Part shown: positions 35,498 through 44,450 of the stretch, piece after piece
How positions within the stretch are numbered: the stretch's first letter is position 1
How the letters are laid out: each line of letters opens with the position of its first letter
Source of the DNA: UBA12481 sp964416825
GTDB lineage: Bacteria > Bacteroidota > Bacteroidia > Bacteroidales > UBA12481
Assembly: GCA_964416825.1 (NCBI GenBank)
Contig: CAYQFT010000001.1
Location: 1 to 64,000, forward strand
Direction: 5' to 3'
DNA length: 64,000 nucleotides
Notes under the pieces: model-generated
Told to the model about the DNA's origin: nothing
Seen by the model: the letters and a program-made list of their open reading frames with translations, nothing else
Databases searched by the model: none
Translations under genes and position numbers: made by a program

Positions 35498-37237
35498 ATG
35501 AAATCAAGAGTATTGTTTTTACTGGCTTTCTATGTATTTGGAGTCTTTCTAAAGGGCCATTACGCCTATTGCCAGAAACCGCTCGGGCCTGAGGCCGGAA
35601 CTCTTGTCATGCCCGTTTCCATTCCTGTTTTTCTGGCTGGGAACTTCGCCGAACCGAGGGCCAATCATTTCCATTCGGGTATTGATATCAAGACCAACGG
35701 GACAACCGGCATTCCTGTGCTTTCCATTGCAGACGGCACCGTTTCCCGGATCAAGGTTGAGGCCGGTGGTTATGGCAATGCCCTGTATGTTGTACATAGC
35801 AATGGGTTCACCTCAGTGTATGGTCATCTGCAGGAATTCAGCCGGGAAATTCTTGAATATGTCAGGGCAGAACAATACAGGCGAGAGTCTTTTGCTGTCG
35901 ATCTGTTCCCTGAGGCATCCAGGTTTCCTGTGAAAAAGGGTCAGGTTATTGCTCTTTCTGGAAATTCGGGAAGTTCAGAGGGACCTCACCTGCATTTCGA
36001 ATTGCGTGAGACTTCCTCGGAAAACACGGTCAATCCTTTGGTCAATGCTTTCAAGCTCCCCGACAAAACCAAACCGATCATTGACAAACTATACATATTC
36101 TCACTTTCTGGCAGGCAGGAATGGATCAAGCCGGTGGTGATTCCCCTGGCCCAAAGTGGTGGAATCTATAAGCCGACCGCAGCTTCTCCGGCTCCCCTTG
36201 ACCAGGTTTGCGGGTTTGGCATTGAAACCTGGGACCATCTTGATGGTTCAACCAACAGGTGCGGTGTTTACAGGATTCAGGCGTTTCTGGACGGCCAGCT
36301 GTTCTATGATTTTATAGCGGATGAATTTGCCTTTGCCGAAACCCGGTTTATGAATAGCTTCATGGATTTCAAGCTCTTTTCATCTCTCCGTCGGCCGGTC
36401 TTAAGGCTCTACATTCAGCCTAACAATCATTTAAGTATGCTGAGTTTTTCCCGAAACCGCGGCCGTATCGAAGTGAAGGACCTGAATATTCATACTCTTA
36501 AAATCCTTATAGATGATGCTGCCGGTAACAGGTCGGAGGCCACGGTCCCCGTAAAACTTGACCCGGCAAAATTTGTCCGTGATCCTGACTTTCTTCCTGT
36601 TTACAATGCGTATTTCAGTTACAATGAGTCAAACAAATTCTCGTCGGAAGGGATCGAGATCATGGTGCCGCCTGGCAGTCTGTACGACGACATCTACTTC
36701 CAGTACGAGGCCAGACCAGCAAGGCAGGATTGTTACTCATTGACCCACTATGTTCATTCCTCTGACGTTCCCCTGCAACAATATTACCGGCTGGCTATCG
36801 AAGCCACCGGTTTGCCTGACAGGTTGAAAAACAAAGCCACAATAGCCCAGTTTGCTGGAAACGGGCGTTATGTTTCTATCGGAGGAACCTGGGAAGGAAC
36901 CCGGCTTGTGGCAAGGACCCGTAATTTCGGGGTCTTCTGTATCCGGACAGATACCGTAGGTCCTGTTATCAAGCCATTGAATTTTTCAAAGCCTGATGAT
37001 CTCAGGGCCGCAGCCAGCATCAGGTTTTCCATCCGTGATGATTTTCCTGGCATTCAATCCTTTCGCGCAGAGATTGACGAAAAGTGGGCCCTTCTGGAGT
37101 ATGATTCGAAAAACAACCTGTTTGAATACAAAATTGACACCAGGAGAATAGGCTCAGGAAAAGAGCATACCCTGGTAGTCAGGGTCTCAGACCAGTTAAA
37201 TAACAAGACCGTGTACACCACTCGATTTTATCGCTAA
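35498..37237 (+). CDS. Secreted M23-family metallopeptidase (LytM-like)
   Basis: About 579 residues from ATG 35498, with an N-terminal hydrophobic signal (VLFLLAFYVFGVFL). The M23 domain lies at about residues 45-180: NHFHSGIDIKT holds the first His and Asp ligands, and GPHLHFELRE the HxH ligands. The remaining about 390 residues are beta-rich, with no named domain. M23 enzymes cleave peptidoglycan cross-bridges or act as inactive activators of amidases. The key zinc ligands are present, so activity is likely. It is followed by a C69 peptidase 21 bases later on the same strand. Confidence 0.9.
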   Translation: MKSRVLFLLAFYVFGVFLKGHYAYCQKPLGPEAGTLVMPVSIPVFLAGNFAEPRANHFHSGIDIKTNGTTGIPVLSIADGTVSRIKVEAGGYGNALYVVHSNGFTSVYGHLQEFSREILEYVRAEQYRRESFAVDLFPEASRFPVKKGQVIALSGNSGSSEGPHLHFELRETSSENTVNPLVNAFKLPDKTKPIIDKLYIFSLSGRQEWIKPVVIPLAQSGGIYKPTAASPAPLDQVCGFGIETWDHLDGSTNRCGVYRIQAFLDGQLFYDFIADEFAFAETRFMNSFMDFKLFSSLRRPVLRLYIQPNNHLSMLSFSRNRGRIEVKDLNIHTLKILIDDAAGNRSEATVPVKLDPAKFVRDPDFLPVYNAYFSYNESNKFSSEGIEIMVPPGSLYDDIYFQYEARPARQDCYSLTHYVHSSDVPLQQYYRLAIEATGLPDRLKNKATIAQFAGNGRYVSIGGTWEGTRLVARTRNFGVFCIRTDTVGPVIKPLNFSKPDDLRAAASIRFSIRDDFPGIQSFRAEIDEKWALLEYDSKNNLFEYKIDTRRIGSGKEHTLVVRVSDQLNNKTVYTTRFYR

Positions 37238-37258
37238 CAATAACCAAATAGTATATCC

Positions 37259-38908
37259 ATGAAAAAACTATTCATTATTTTACTCAGCCTTTCTCTGGGA
37301 GCTACAGTGCCGGCATGGTCCTGCACGAACTTTCTCGTGACCCGCGGAGCATCTGTTGATGGATCAACTATGATCACTTACGCCGCTGACTCGCACGTTT
37401 TGTACGGTGAATTATACCACCGCCCTGCGGCTGACTGGCCTGCCGGGACTCTGGCAGAGGTCAGGGAATGGGATACCGGAAAATATCTGGGAAAAATTCC
37501 CCAGGTTGCTCATACTTACGCGGTTATCGGAAACATGAATGAGCACCAGGTTGCCATCGGTGAAACCACCTACGGAGGGCGGGCTGAATTGTCCAATCCT
37601 GATGGTATTATGGATTATGGAAGTCTGATATACATGACATTGCAGAGGGTGAAGAGCGCCCGGGAAGCCATACAAACCATGGTGGACTTATGCGAGAAAT
37701 ATGGTTACTATTCCTCCGGCGAATCCTTCTCCATCTCAGATCCCAATGAAGTCTGGATTTTTGAGATCATCGGAAAAGGCCCGGGCAAAAAAGGGATCCT
37801 TTACGTCGGTCGGAAAGTCCCTGATGGGTATATCTGCGCTCATGCCAACCAGGCAAGGATCACCACGTTCCCGCTTAAGGATGCTGAAAACTGCGTGTAC
37901 AGCAAGGACGTTATAACCTTTGCCCGCGATAAAGGCTGGTTCAATGGAAAAGATGAGGAGTTTTCGTTCCGTGACACCTACGCTCCGCTGGAGTTCGGCA
38001 GCCTCAGGGGTTGCGAGGCCAGGGTATGGTCGTTCTTCAACCATGTGGCCAAAGGAATGGAACAATATATCGATTATGCCATGGGTTATGATGCCAGGAA
38101 TCCGATGCCCCTGTGGATCAAGCCTGACCATAAGCTTACTGCCCAGGAACTGATGGCCTATATGGGGGACCATTACGAAGGAACACCCATGGACATGACC
38201 AAAGATTTAGGTGCTGGAGCATTTGAATGTCCTTATCGCTGGAGACCCATGCATTTTACTGTGGATGGCCAGGATTACTTAAACGAAAGGGCCATTGCAA
38301 CCCAGCAAACCGGGTTTTCTTTCGTTTCCCAGTCCCGTTCATGGCTGCCGGATGCCATCGGGGGAATCCTCTGGTTTGGAGTGGACGATGCAGCCACAAC
38401 TCAATATGTTCCCATGTATTGCGGAATTTTGAACGTGCCTGAGACTTTTGCCGAAGGAAACGGTGACCTGTTAAAATACTCGCCAACATCAGCCTTCTGG
38501 ATCTTTAACCGCGTCTCCAACATGTGTTACCTGCGCTATAATTACATGGTCAAGGATGTTCAGATCGTACAGAAGGAACTCACCGATAAATTTGCCGCCT
38601 ATATCCCCGCAATAGATGAAGCAGCGAAAATCCTGCTGGCAAAGGATGAAAAGACGGGCCGGGAATTCCTCACCGACTTTTCATGCCGGATGGGTGATTA
38701 CACGTTCAATCGCTGGAAAGAGTTATCGGAATATCTTCTGGTCAAGTATATTGATGGGAATATTAAAAAAGAGAAAGACGGGAAGTTTCTGGACAATGGG
38801 ACCGGAGTCGCTGTTGGCCCGGACCAGCCCGGGTATTCCGAGGCATGGAAAAAAATGGTCAGGGATGATGCCGGTGCCAAGCTTAAGGTGGTGGAAATGA
38901 AGAAATGA
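37259..38908 (+). CDS. Secreted C69-family dipeptidase
   Basis: A 549-residue N-terminal-nucleophile hydrolase. After a signal (KKLFIILLSLSLGATVPAWS) comes Cys 22, which would become the N-terminal nucleophile once processed (CTNFLVTRGASVDGS). Further family-like segments are GETTYGGR and WIFEIIGKG. C69 dipeptidases, related to Lactobacillus PepD, cleave a broad range of dipeptides. Twenty-one bases downstream of the M23 gene, so the two may form one unit for envelope or peptide turnover. Signal followed by Cys also resembles a lipobox, but the CTNF context and lack of a small residue at -1 and Leu at -3 argue for the nucleophile. Confidence 0.9.
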   Translation: MKKLFIILLSLSLGATVPAWSCTNFLVTRGASVDGSTMITYAADSHVLYGELYHRPAADWPAGTLAEVREWDTGKYLGKIPQVAHTYAVIGNMNEHQVAIGETTYGGRAELSNPDGIMDYGSLIYMTLQRVKSAREAIQTMVDLCEKYGYYSSGESFSISDPNEVWIFEIIGKGPGKKGILYVGRKVPDGYICAHANQARITTFPLKDAENCVYSKDVITFARDKGWFNGKDEEFSFRDTYAPLEFGSLRGCEARVWSFFNHVAKGMEQYIDYAMGYDARNPMPLWIKPDHKLTAQELMAYMGDHYEGTPMDMTKDLGAGAFECPYRWRPMHFTVDGQDYLNERAIATQQTGFSFVSQSRSWLPDAIGGILWFGVDDAATTQYVPMYCGILNVPETFAEGNGDLLKYSPTSAFWIFNRVSNMCYLRYNYMVKDVQIVQKELTDKFAAYIPAIDEAAKILLAKDEKTGREFLTDFSCRMGDYTFNRWKELSEYLLVKYIDGNIKKEKDGKFLDNGTGVAVGPDQPGYSEAWKKMVRDDAGAKLKVVEMKK

Positions 38909-38916
38909 CAATGACG

Positions 38917-38942
38917 GACGACCGCAGACTGACGACCGCAGA
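38917..38942. repeat. Two-copy 14-base repeat after the C69 gene
   Basis: GACGACCGCAGA occurs twice with a 14-base period (38917-38928, 38931-38942), starting nine bases past the C69 stop. The 14-base period is twice 7, like the heptamer array at 56603. Confidence 0.85.
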
Positions 38943-38970
38943 AACAGGTGAAACTATTTTAAAATAGTGC

Positions 38971-39001
38971 TTGTTAAATCGTGAAATAAATGCTAATATT
39001 G
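38971..39001 (+). promoter_or_regulatory. Probable rplS promoter (TTG, 20 bases, TAATATTG)
   Basis: TTG at 38971-38973 and TAATATTG at 38994-39001 are 20 bases apart, close to the Bacteroidota layout of -33 TTG and -7 TAnnTTTG (one mismatch). The ATG is 36 bases further on. Confidence 0.5.
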
Positions 39002-39037
39002 CAGCCAATTTTGTAATAACCCATAAGAATTAGCGAA

Positions 39038-39385
39038 ATGAACTTAGTAAAAGTTGCAGAGCAGGCATTTGCGGTTCAGCAGGAATATCCGGAATTCAAA
39101 GCTGGCGATACCATTACCGTACATTATAAAATCAAAGAAGGAGACAAGGAAAGAATTCAGATGTTCCGCGGTGTGGTAATTCAGCGTCGTGGTGAAGGTA
39201 CTACCACAACTTTTACCGTTCGGAAGATTTCCGGTGGTGTTGGAGTAGAGAGGATTTTTCCGGTTTTCTCACCTTTCATCGACAAAATCGAACTTAACAA
39301 ACGCGGAAGCGTTCGCAGGGCCCGCATCTACTATCTTCGCGGTCTCACCGGCAAGAAAGCCAGGATCAAGGAAAAAAGGTTTTAG
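39038..39385 (+). CDS. rplS: 50S ribosomal protein L19
   Basis: A 115-residue protein of the bL19 family: FKAGDTITVHYKIKEG, FRGVVIQRRGEG, TFTVRKISGGVGVERIFP and a basic C-terminus ending KARIKEKRF. bL19 lies at the subunit interface. It is a single-gene unit here, separated from trmD, with its own probable promoter and terminator. Confidence 0.97.
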   Translation: MNLVKVAEQAFAVQQEYPEFKAGDTITVHYKIKEGDKERIQMFRGVVIQRRGEGTTTTFTVRKISGGVGVERIFPVFSPFIDKIELNKRGSVRRARIYYLRGLTGKKARIKEKRF

Positions 39386-39404
39386 CCTTTTACAATATAA
39401 AAAG

Positions 39405-39430
39405 AACCCGCCCGAAAGGCGGGTTTTTTT
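39405..39430. terminator. Bidirectional terminator between rplS and nfeD
   Basis: AACCCGCC and GGCGGGTT pair in an eight-base stem around CGAAA. On the plus strand T runs to 39430; on the minus strand a CTTTTT run follows. It therefore can stop both rplS and the convergent NfeD gene, whose stop codon overlaps it. Confidence 0.92.
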
Positions 39431-40847
39431 ATTCCGATATCTTAACGTAAACCTGGGATGATTCCTGACGAACCACGACAATCTTAGAGCCTTTGGGTAT
39501 CCATGACACATCTGCCACGGCATCATAAATCCGTCCATCAATGATTACCTTTCCGGCAGGCCGGAGAATGGAATAGGCTTCACCGGTGCGGCCTTCCAGG
39601 TTTAGCATTTCTTGAGATACGGCCACAAAACCCTCAGATTTTTGCTGGGTCCGTTGAAGAGCAAGAAAACGGAACGGGCTGTCAGAAAACATTTTACTGC
39701 TTAACCACACCGAACCCACAAATGATACAATCACCGACAGGATAACCAGGGTGAAGGCCTGGAAAATATCGGAAGCCTGCACACCTGAAAAATCGAGTTT
39801 CACATTTCGGATCAGGCTGAGTGACAAACCAAGAACCATGAGGACGATGCCGCTGATCCCCGCTACACCGAAACCGGGAATGACAAATAACTCGACCAGC
39901 AACAAGCCCAGTCCCGCGATAAACAGAAGGATCTCCCAGTGTTCAGCCAAACCGTCAAGGTATAAAGGTGCAAAATAGAAAAGGGCACCGATGACCGCAA
40001 CTATCAGAGGAAATCCAATTCCCGGAGACTGAAGTTCAAAATAGATGCCTCCGATAATCAGGAGTATCAGTATTCCCTGAATGGCGGGGCTTAACAAAAA
40101 GCTGATAAACCTTTCCAGCGCCGTCAACTTATGCTGCTTGAGTTCATATTGTGTAATCCCCTGCTTCTCCAGGAGTTCTTCAACCGAGTTTGCCTCCCCC
40201 TCACAAAAATTCCAGCGAATTGCTTCCTGCGTGGTCATAGTCAAGACCTTACCCGTATCTATCAGTCCTGCAATGTACACGGATGGATCAACCATGGCTT
40301 CTGCGATTTTCGGGTCCCTTCTCCAGCTGAAGGTGGTATCCCTTCCAGTAATCACAGTATCTTTTCCATGCGCCTCAGCTGTTGACCGCATCGTTGACCT
40401 CATGTAGGACTGATATTTATCCGGGACTACCTCCCCCGTCTGATTCACTACGGTTGCAGCCCCAATATTAGCGCCCGGTCGCATGAAAATACTGTCACAA
40501 GCTATTGAAATCAGGGAACCGGCCGAGGCGGCATTGTTATCTATAAAAACCCAAACAGGTTTGGGATAATACAGAATCTTCGTCCGGATTGAATCAGCCA
40601 TATCGACCAATCCGCCGTAGGTATTCATGCGAATAATCACCAGGTCGGCCTTCCACTCTTCGGATGCCTCAAAAGCATCCTTTGTGATCCTCCAAAGACC
40701 TTTGTCCACCTGCCTGTCCATTTCAAAGAGATAAATCCGGGGATTTTTCGGAAGAGATCCCTTCTGATTCTGGCCAATAAGAATATTACCAGGAAGAATG
40801 CATAGAAGGAAAATGGAAATCCAGGAAGCAATACCTTTTCTGATCAT
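39429..40847 (-). CDS. NfeD-family membrane serine protease
   Basis: A 472-residue protein. A signal segment (ASWISIFLLCILPGNILIG) leads into a ClpP-like protease domain at about residues 35-220: MNTYGGLVDMADSIR, then the nucleophile Ser in NNAASAGSLISIACDSIFM with Lys-type context. Four to five membrane segments follow (GILILLIIGGIYFELQSPGIGFPLIVAVIG and GISGIVLMVLGLSLSLI regions), and a C-terminal OB-fold NfeD domain (about 400-472). It is usually a partner of stomatin/SPFH proteins in membrane quality control; no SPFH gene is in the window. It stands alone on the minus strand. Confidence 0.92.
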   Translation of the reverse strand: MIRKGIASWISIFLLCILPGNILIGQNQKGSLPKNPRIYLFEMDRQVDKGLWRITKDAFEASEEWKADLVIIRMNTYGGLVDMADSIRTKILYYPKPVWVFIDNNAASAGSLISIACDSIFMRPGANIGAATVVNQTGEVVPDKYQSYMRSTMRSTAEAHGKDTVITGRDTTFSWRRDPKIAEAMVDPSVYIAGLIDTGKVLTMTTQEAIRWNFCEGEANSVEELLEKQGITQYELKQHKLTALERFISFLLSPAIQGILILLIIGGIYFELQSPGIGFPLIVAVIGALFYFAPLYLDGLAEHWEILLFIAGLGLLLVELFVIPGFGVAGISGIVLMVLGLSLSLIRNVKLDFSGVQASDIFQAFTLVILSVIVSFVGSVWLSSKMFSDSPFRFLALQRTQQKSEGFVAVSQEMLNLEGRTGEAYSILRPAGKVIIDGRIYDAVADVSWIPKGSKIVVVRQESSQVYVKISE

Positions 40848-40901
40848 TTTGGAAACGCTTTTATTTCTCCAAAGTTAAAAAAGCCCTTGTGGTTTTTTTT
40901 A

Positions 40902-40909
40902 TATTTTTG
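40902..40909 (+). promoter_or_regulatory. Bacteroidota -7 element (TATTTTTG) before pfp
   Basis: TATTTTTG matches TAnnTTTG and lies 23 bases before the ATG at 40933. Confidence 0.5.
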
Positions 40910-40932
40910 GTCGCGAATTAGAAACCAGAAAA

Positions 40933-42126
40933 ATGAAAAAGAAAGGTACAATTGCAATTTTAACCGGCGGCGGTGATGTTCCGGGCCTTAATCCGGCAAT
41001 CCGCGCGGTAACCATCAGGGCTTTACGGGAAGGATACGAAGTTATTGGCCTCAGACGCGGATGGGCGGGAATTACCGAGATGGTGAGGGACAAAAAATAT
41101 GATAACAGCAACAATTTTGTTCATCTCACCGAGGAAGAGGTAAACCGTGCCGGCAGAACCGGAGGTACATTCCTGCATAGTTCAAGGACACGGCCTAGTC
41201 ATATGCCTAAAAGCGCCGTTCCTGAACAGTACAAGGATATTTATACCGCTGAGATCAATGACCTTACTCCTGAAATCATCAAAAACCTTGAGTGGCTTGG
41301 GGTTGAGTACCTGATCCCGATTGGTGGTGACGACACTCTCAGCTACGGAGTTAGACTGTACAGTGAAGGCATGAAAGTGGTGGCCATACCGAAAACCATG
41401 GATAATGATGTCCCCGGCACCGATTATTGCATTGGGTTTTCAACCTGCGTAAGCCGTACGATTCATCTGGTTAATACGTTGAGAACCAGTGCCGGATCGC
41501 ATGAGAGAATATTGGTCATCGAGGTTTTCGGAAGGTATGCCGGTTTTACCGCGATGCTTCCGACCATGGCCGGGGCTGCACACCGGTGCGTGATTCCTGA
41601 ACATAAGTTTAACATCGACCGGCTCACTGAACTCCTCGTCCAGGACAGGAATCATAACCCTTCAAAATACTCGATTTGTTTGATTTCCGAGGGTGCAACC
41701 TTTGACGGTGTTGAAAACATGAGTCTGCTGGATTCCGAAAAAGACATGTTTGGTCACGCAAAGCTTGGCGGCATCGGATTAACAGTTGGTAACCTGATAA
41801 AAGAGCGGACTGCAAAGTTTAACAATGGCCAGAAAATTAATGTCATCAATCAAAACCTGGGTTACCTGGTGCGTGGCGGAGACCCGGATGCGCTCGACTC
41901 AATCGTTCCGATGGCATTTGGGAACCTGGCACTGGATCTCATCCTTAAAGGGATTCACGGACGCCTGGTAATTCTTAAAAACGGCCGGTATGACAACGCC
42001 CCGCTGGATGTTGTAACTGCAACCAAAAAATTCGTTGATATAGAAAAGCATTACAACACCGATCGTCTGCGTCCGAAATATAATGCTTTCGACTTCAAGC
42101 CGCTGCTGATTATGACGGGAGACTGA
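40933..42126 (+). CDS. pfp: 6-phosphofructokinase, PPi-type signature
   Basis: A 397-residue group III-like phosphofructokinase. It has GGGDVPGLN at the N-terminus, GGDDT at residues 131-135 and PKTMDND at 153-159. Asp in place of the second Gly of GGDG, and Lys in place of Gly in PGTIDND, are the residues linked to pyrophosphate use in this family. It therefore likely runs the fructose 6-phosphate to fructose 1,6-bisphosphate step reversibly with PPi. Single gene with its own promoter element. A nine-base tandem repeat follows the stop at once, and a terminator after that overlaps mqnA. Confidence 0.9.
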   Translation: MKKKGTIAILTGGGDVPGLNPAIRAVTIRALREGYEVIGLRRGWAGITEMVRDKKYDNSNNFVHLTEEEVNRAGRTGGTFLHSSRTRPSHMPKSAVPEQYKDIYTAEINDLTPEIIKNLEWLGVEYLIPIGGDDTLSYGVRLYSEGMKVVAIPKTMDNDVPGTDYCIGFSTCVSRTIHLVNTLRTSAGSHERILVIEVFGRYAGFTAMLPTMAGAAHRCVIPEHKFNIDRLTELLVQDRNHNPSKYSICLISEGATFDGVENMSLLDSEKDMFGHAKLGGIGLTVGNLIKERTAKFNNGQKINVINQNLGYLVRGGDPDALDSIVPMAFGNLALDLILKGIHGRLVILKNGRYDNAPLDVVTATKKFVDIEKHYNTDRLRPKYNAFDFKPLLIMTGD

Positions 42127-42127
42127 G

Positions 42128-42190
42128 GAAGTTAAGAAAGTTAAGAAAGTTAAGGAAGTTAAGGGAGTTAAGAAAGTTTAGAGAGTATTG
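42128..42190. repeat. Seven-unit nine-base tandem repeat (gaagttaag-like) after pfp
   Basis: Units gaagttaag, aaagttaag, aaagttaag, gaagttaag, ggagttaag, aaagtttag, agagtattg. The first five keep agttaag, the last two have drifted. It begins two bases after the pfp stop codon and ends at the pfp terminator. Confidence 0.95.
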
Positions 42191-42217
42191 GGAGGGCTGG
42201 GTTCAGTCCTCCTTTTT
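42191..42217 (+). terminator. Rho-independent terminator of pfp
   Basis: GGAGGGCT and AGTCCTCC pair over eight bases (one G-T) around GGGTTC, then five T. Its 3' arm overlaps the end of the convergent mqnA. Confidence 0.75.
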
Positions 42218-42955
42218 GTTTAGGTAGTCAAGAAATCGGTTCATTCCGATGCGTTTGCCGGGGGTAAACGGATAGGAGATATTCCGGCTCAGGTAATCAA
42301 TCAGATCAGATTCGGCGAGACCTGTTTTTTGGCTATAATCTCTGGCAATTTCAGGTATAGCTTCGATTCCGAACTTTTGTGCCAAATCAAGCCTTTGGAT
42401 TACCTCCTCCTTAATCGGCTTTGTGGAAGCCCATGCCGCAAAAACGAAAGGAAGGCTTGTCATTCGGATCCATTCTTCAGCAAGATCATAGGTGTACTTA
42501 TACTTTCCTTCAATTTCAAATACTTTATCTCCGATGCAAACTCCGGCTTCAACTCCACGTATCGATCGGCGCTCGAAACCATCCTTAGCTGAGTGGAATT
42601 GCCATATAACTTTCCAATGGTGTCTGGCTAAAATTTGAATAAGCTGAACGCTTGTCCGGGAATGGGGATCGAGCCATACCTTTTTAATCTGGTTGATCGG
42701 AACCTCCGAAAACAGGCATACTGTCCTGACTGGCCCTTCAACCCCAATGCAATAGTTTCCAATCCATTCCACCATGCCAGGCGCCGGGAAAGCCCCTATG
42801 GGAACCAGGGCCAGATCTACTTCACCAAGAGCAAGTTTTTTGGCCCCGGCCGCTGGAATATCAAGGCTGACCAGGCAATCATCCATAAGACCCGAATGTA
42901 GAATTCCATGAACAAGTGGAGCAGAGTTTAAATAACTGACAACGGATATAAGCAT
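42203..42955 (-). CDS. mqnA: Chorismate dehydratase MqnA
   Basis: A 250-residue periplasmic-binding-fold enzyme: ISVVSYLNSAPLVHGI, GEVDLALVPIGAF, DPHSRTSVQLIQILA and LPFVFAAWAS are typical of MqnA. It dehydrates chorismate in the first step of the futalosine menaquinone pathway, giving 3-[(1-carboxyvinyl)oxy]benzoate. The other mqn genes are not in this window. It is divergent from purB with 91 bases between starts, and convergent with pfp. Confidence 0.9.
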   Translation of the reverse strand: MLISVVSYLNSAPLVHGILHSGLMDDCLVSLDIPAAGAKKLALGEVDLALVPIGAFPAPGMVEWIGNYCIGVEGPVRTVCLFSEVPINQIKKVWLDPHSRTSVQLIQILARHHWKVIWQFHSAKDGFERRSIRGVEAGVCIGDKVFEIEGKYKYTYDLAEEWIRMTSLPFVFAAWASTKPIKEEVIQRLDLAQKFGIEAIPEIARDYSQKTGLAESDLIDYLSRNISYPFTPGKRIGMNRFLDYLNKKED

Positions 42956-43019
42956 ACCAGGACTATATCTGAAAGTGAAGCTAAGTTAGTGATTCAGGGC
43001 ATATATAAGGCCAATTTGC

Positions 43020-43027
43020 TAACTTTG
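43020..43027 (+). promoter_or_regulatory. Bacteroidota -7 element (TAACTTTG) before purB
   Basis: TAACTTTG matches TAnnTTTG, 19 bases before the purB ATG, giving a leader of about 13 bases. Confidence 0.55.
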
Positions 43028-43046
43028 CCCATTAAACTAATTCACA

Positions 43047-44405
43047 ATGAATCTCACCGAGCTTACTGCTATTTCCCCAGTCGATGGACGTTATCGGAAT
43101 AAAACTCAGGAACTGGCCAACTACTTTTCCGAATGGGCATTGATCAAATACCGGCTCCAGGTTGAAGTAGAGTATTTTATTCTTCTCTGTGAGCTTCCCC
43201 TGCCTCAGCTTTTGGATTTTCCCAGTCACCAGTTTTCATCCATACGTGCTGTTTACGACAGTTTTGGCCCGGAGGAAGGAATTCGGGTTAAAGAGATCGA
43301 AAGCATTACCAATCACGATGTTAAGGCCGTCGAGTATTATTTAAAAGAGCAATTCGAGAGATTGGGGCTGGAGCGTTACAAGGAATTCATTCATTTCGGG
43401 TTAACCTCGCAGGACATTAATAATACTGCTGTTCCGCTGTCGATTAAGGAGTCGCTCCAACAGGTATATATTCCTGTGCTGCTCAAACTCACCAACCGGC
43501 TCCAGGAATTATCAACAGAATGGTACGAAATTCCGATGCTGGCCAGAACGCATGGTCAGCCCGCGTCCCCTACCCGCCTGGGTAAAGAGATTCTGGTTTT
43601 TGTTGAGCGGCTGGAAAAGCAGATTGAAATCCTGAACCATCTACCCTACCCGGCAAAATTTGGAGGTGCCACGGGGAATTTCAACGCTCATGCAATCGCT
43701 TATCCTGATATTAACTGGGTTGAATTCAGTAATCATCTAGTTAACGATATTCTTGGCCTCGATCGCTCTCAGGTGACTACCCAGATTGAGCACTATGACA
43801 ATCTGGCTGCCATTTTCGACTGCCTCCGCAGGATCAATATCATACTGACCGATTTATGCAAAGATGTCTGGACTTATATTTCGATGAACTACTTCGGGCA
43901 GAAAATCCGTAAAGGGGAGGTCGGCTCATCAACCATGCCCCATAAGGTCAATCCAATCGACTTCGAGAATGCAGAGGGAAATTTCGGTGTTGCCAATGCC
44001 CTCCTTGGATTTTTCAGCGAAAAGCTCCCGGTTTCGCGGCTGCAGCGTGACCTGACCGATTCAACCGTGCTCAGGAACGTGGGTGTACCATTAGCTCACG
44101 GATTGCTGGCTTTCAGATCCCTTCAAAAAGGGCTCGATAAGCTCATCCTCAATGAAACAGCTATAAATGCAGATCTGAGTGATAACTGGGCCATTGTCTC
44201 AGAGGCTATTCAAACGATTCTGCGTCGGGAACAATACCCGAATCCCTATGAAGCCTTGAAGGACCTGACCCGAACCAATCAAAAAATCCAGCAGGAAGAT
44301 ATCCTGATGTTTATCGACAAACTTACTATTAGTGAAGAGGTTAAAGATGAACTCCGGAAAATTACTCCCTGGAATTATCTGGGCATTAAACTTCTCAGAC
44401 AATAA
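43047..44405 (+). CDS. purB: Adenylosuccinate lyase
   Basis: A 452-residue fumarase/aspartase-superfamily enzyme with SPVDGRYRNKT at the N-terminus, the catalytic region HFGLTSQDINNTA, ARTHGQPASPTRLGKE, and the signature GSSTMPHKVNPIDFENAEGN. It splits SAICAR and adenylosuccinate in purine synthesis. It appears to head a run of same-strand genes continuing through an ABC exporter and a B3/4 protein. Confidence 0.97.
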   Translation: MNLTELTAISPVDGRYRNKTQELANYFSEWALIKYRLQVEVEYFILLCELPLPQLLDFPSHQFSSIRAVYDSFGPEEGIRVKEIESITNHDVKAVEYYLKEQFERLGLERYKEFIHFGLTSQDINNTAVPLSIKESLQQVYIPVLLKLTNRLQELSTEWYEIPMLARTHGQPASPTRLGKEILVFVERLEKQIEILNHLPYPAKFGGATGNFNAHAIAYPDINWVEFSNHLVNDILGLDRSQVTTQIEHYDNLAAIFDCLRRINIILTDLCKDVWTYISMNYFGQKIRKGEVGSSTMPHKVNPIDFENAEGNFGVANALLGFFSEKLPVSRLQRDLTDSTVLRNVGVPLAHGLLAFRSLQKGLDKLILNETAINADLSDNWAIVSEAIQTILRREQYPNPYEALKDLTRTNQKIQQEDILMFIDKLTISEEVKDELRKITPWNYLGIKLLRQ

Positions 44406-44450
44406 ACATCGCACTATACTGCGTTTATAGGTGTTTAGGGAATCCCATTG

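Noticed and set aside
37259..37326. C69 peptidase N-terminus as a lipobox
   Set aside because: The Cys is the expected N-terminal nucleophile (CTNF) and the residues before it do not fit a lipobox well.
42128..42190. Nonamer array as a regulator-binding iteron origin
   Set aside because: It follows a stop codon in a chromosomal housekeeping region, with no replication initiator gene nearby.
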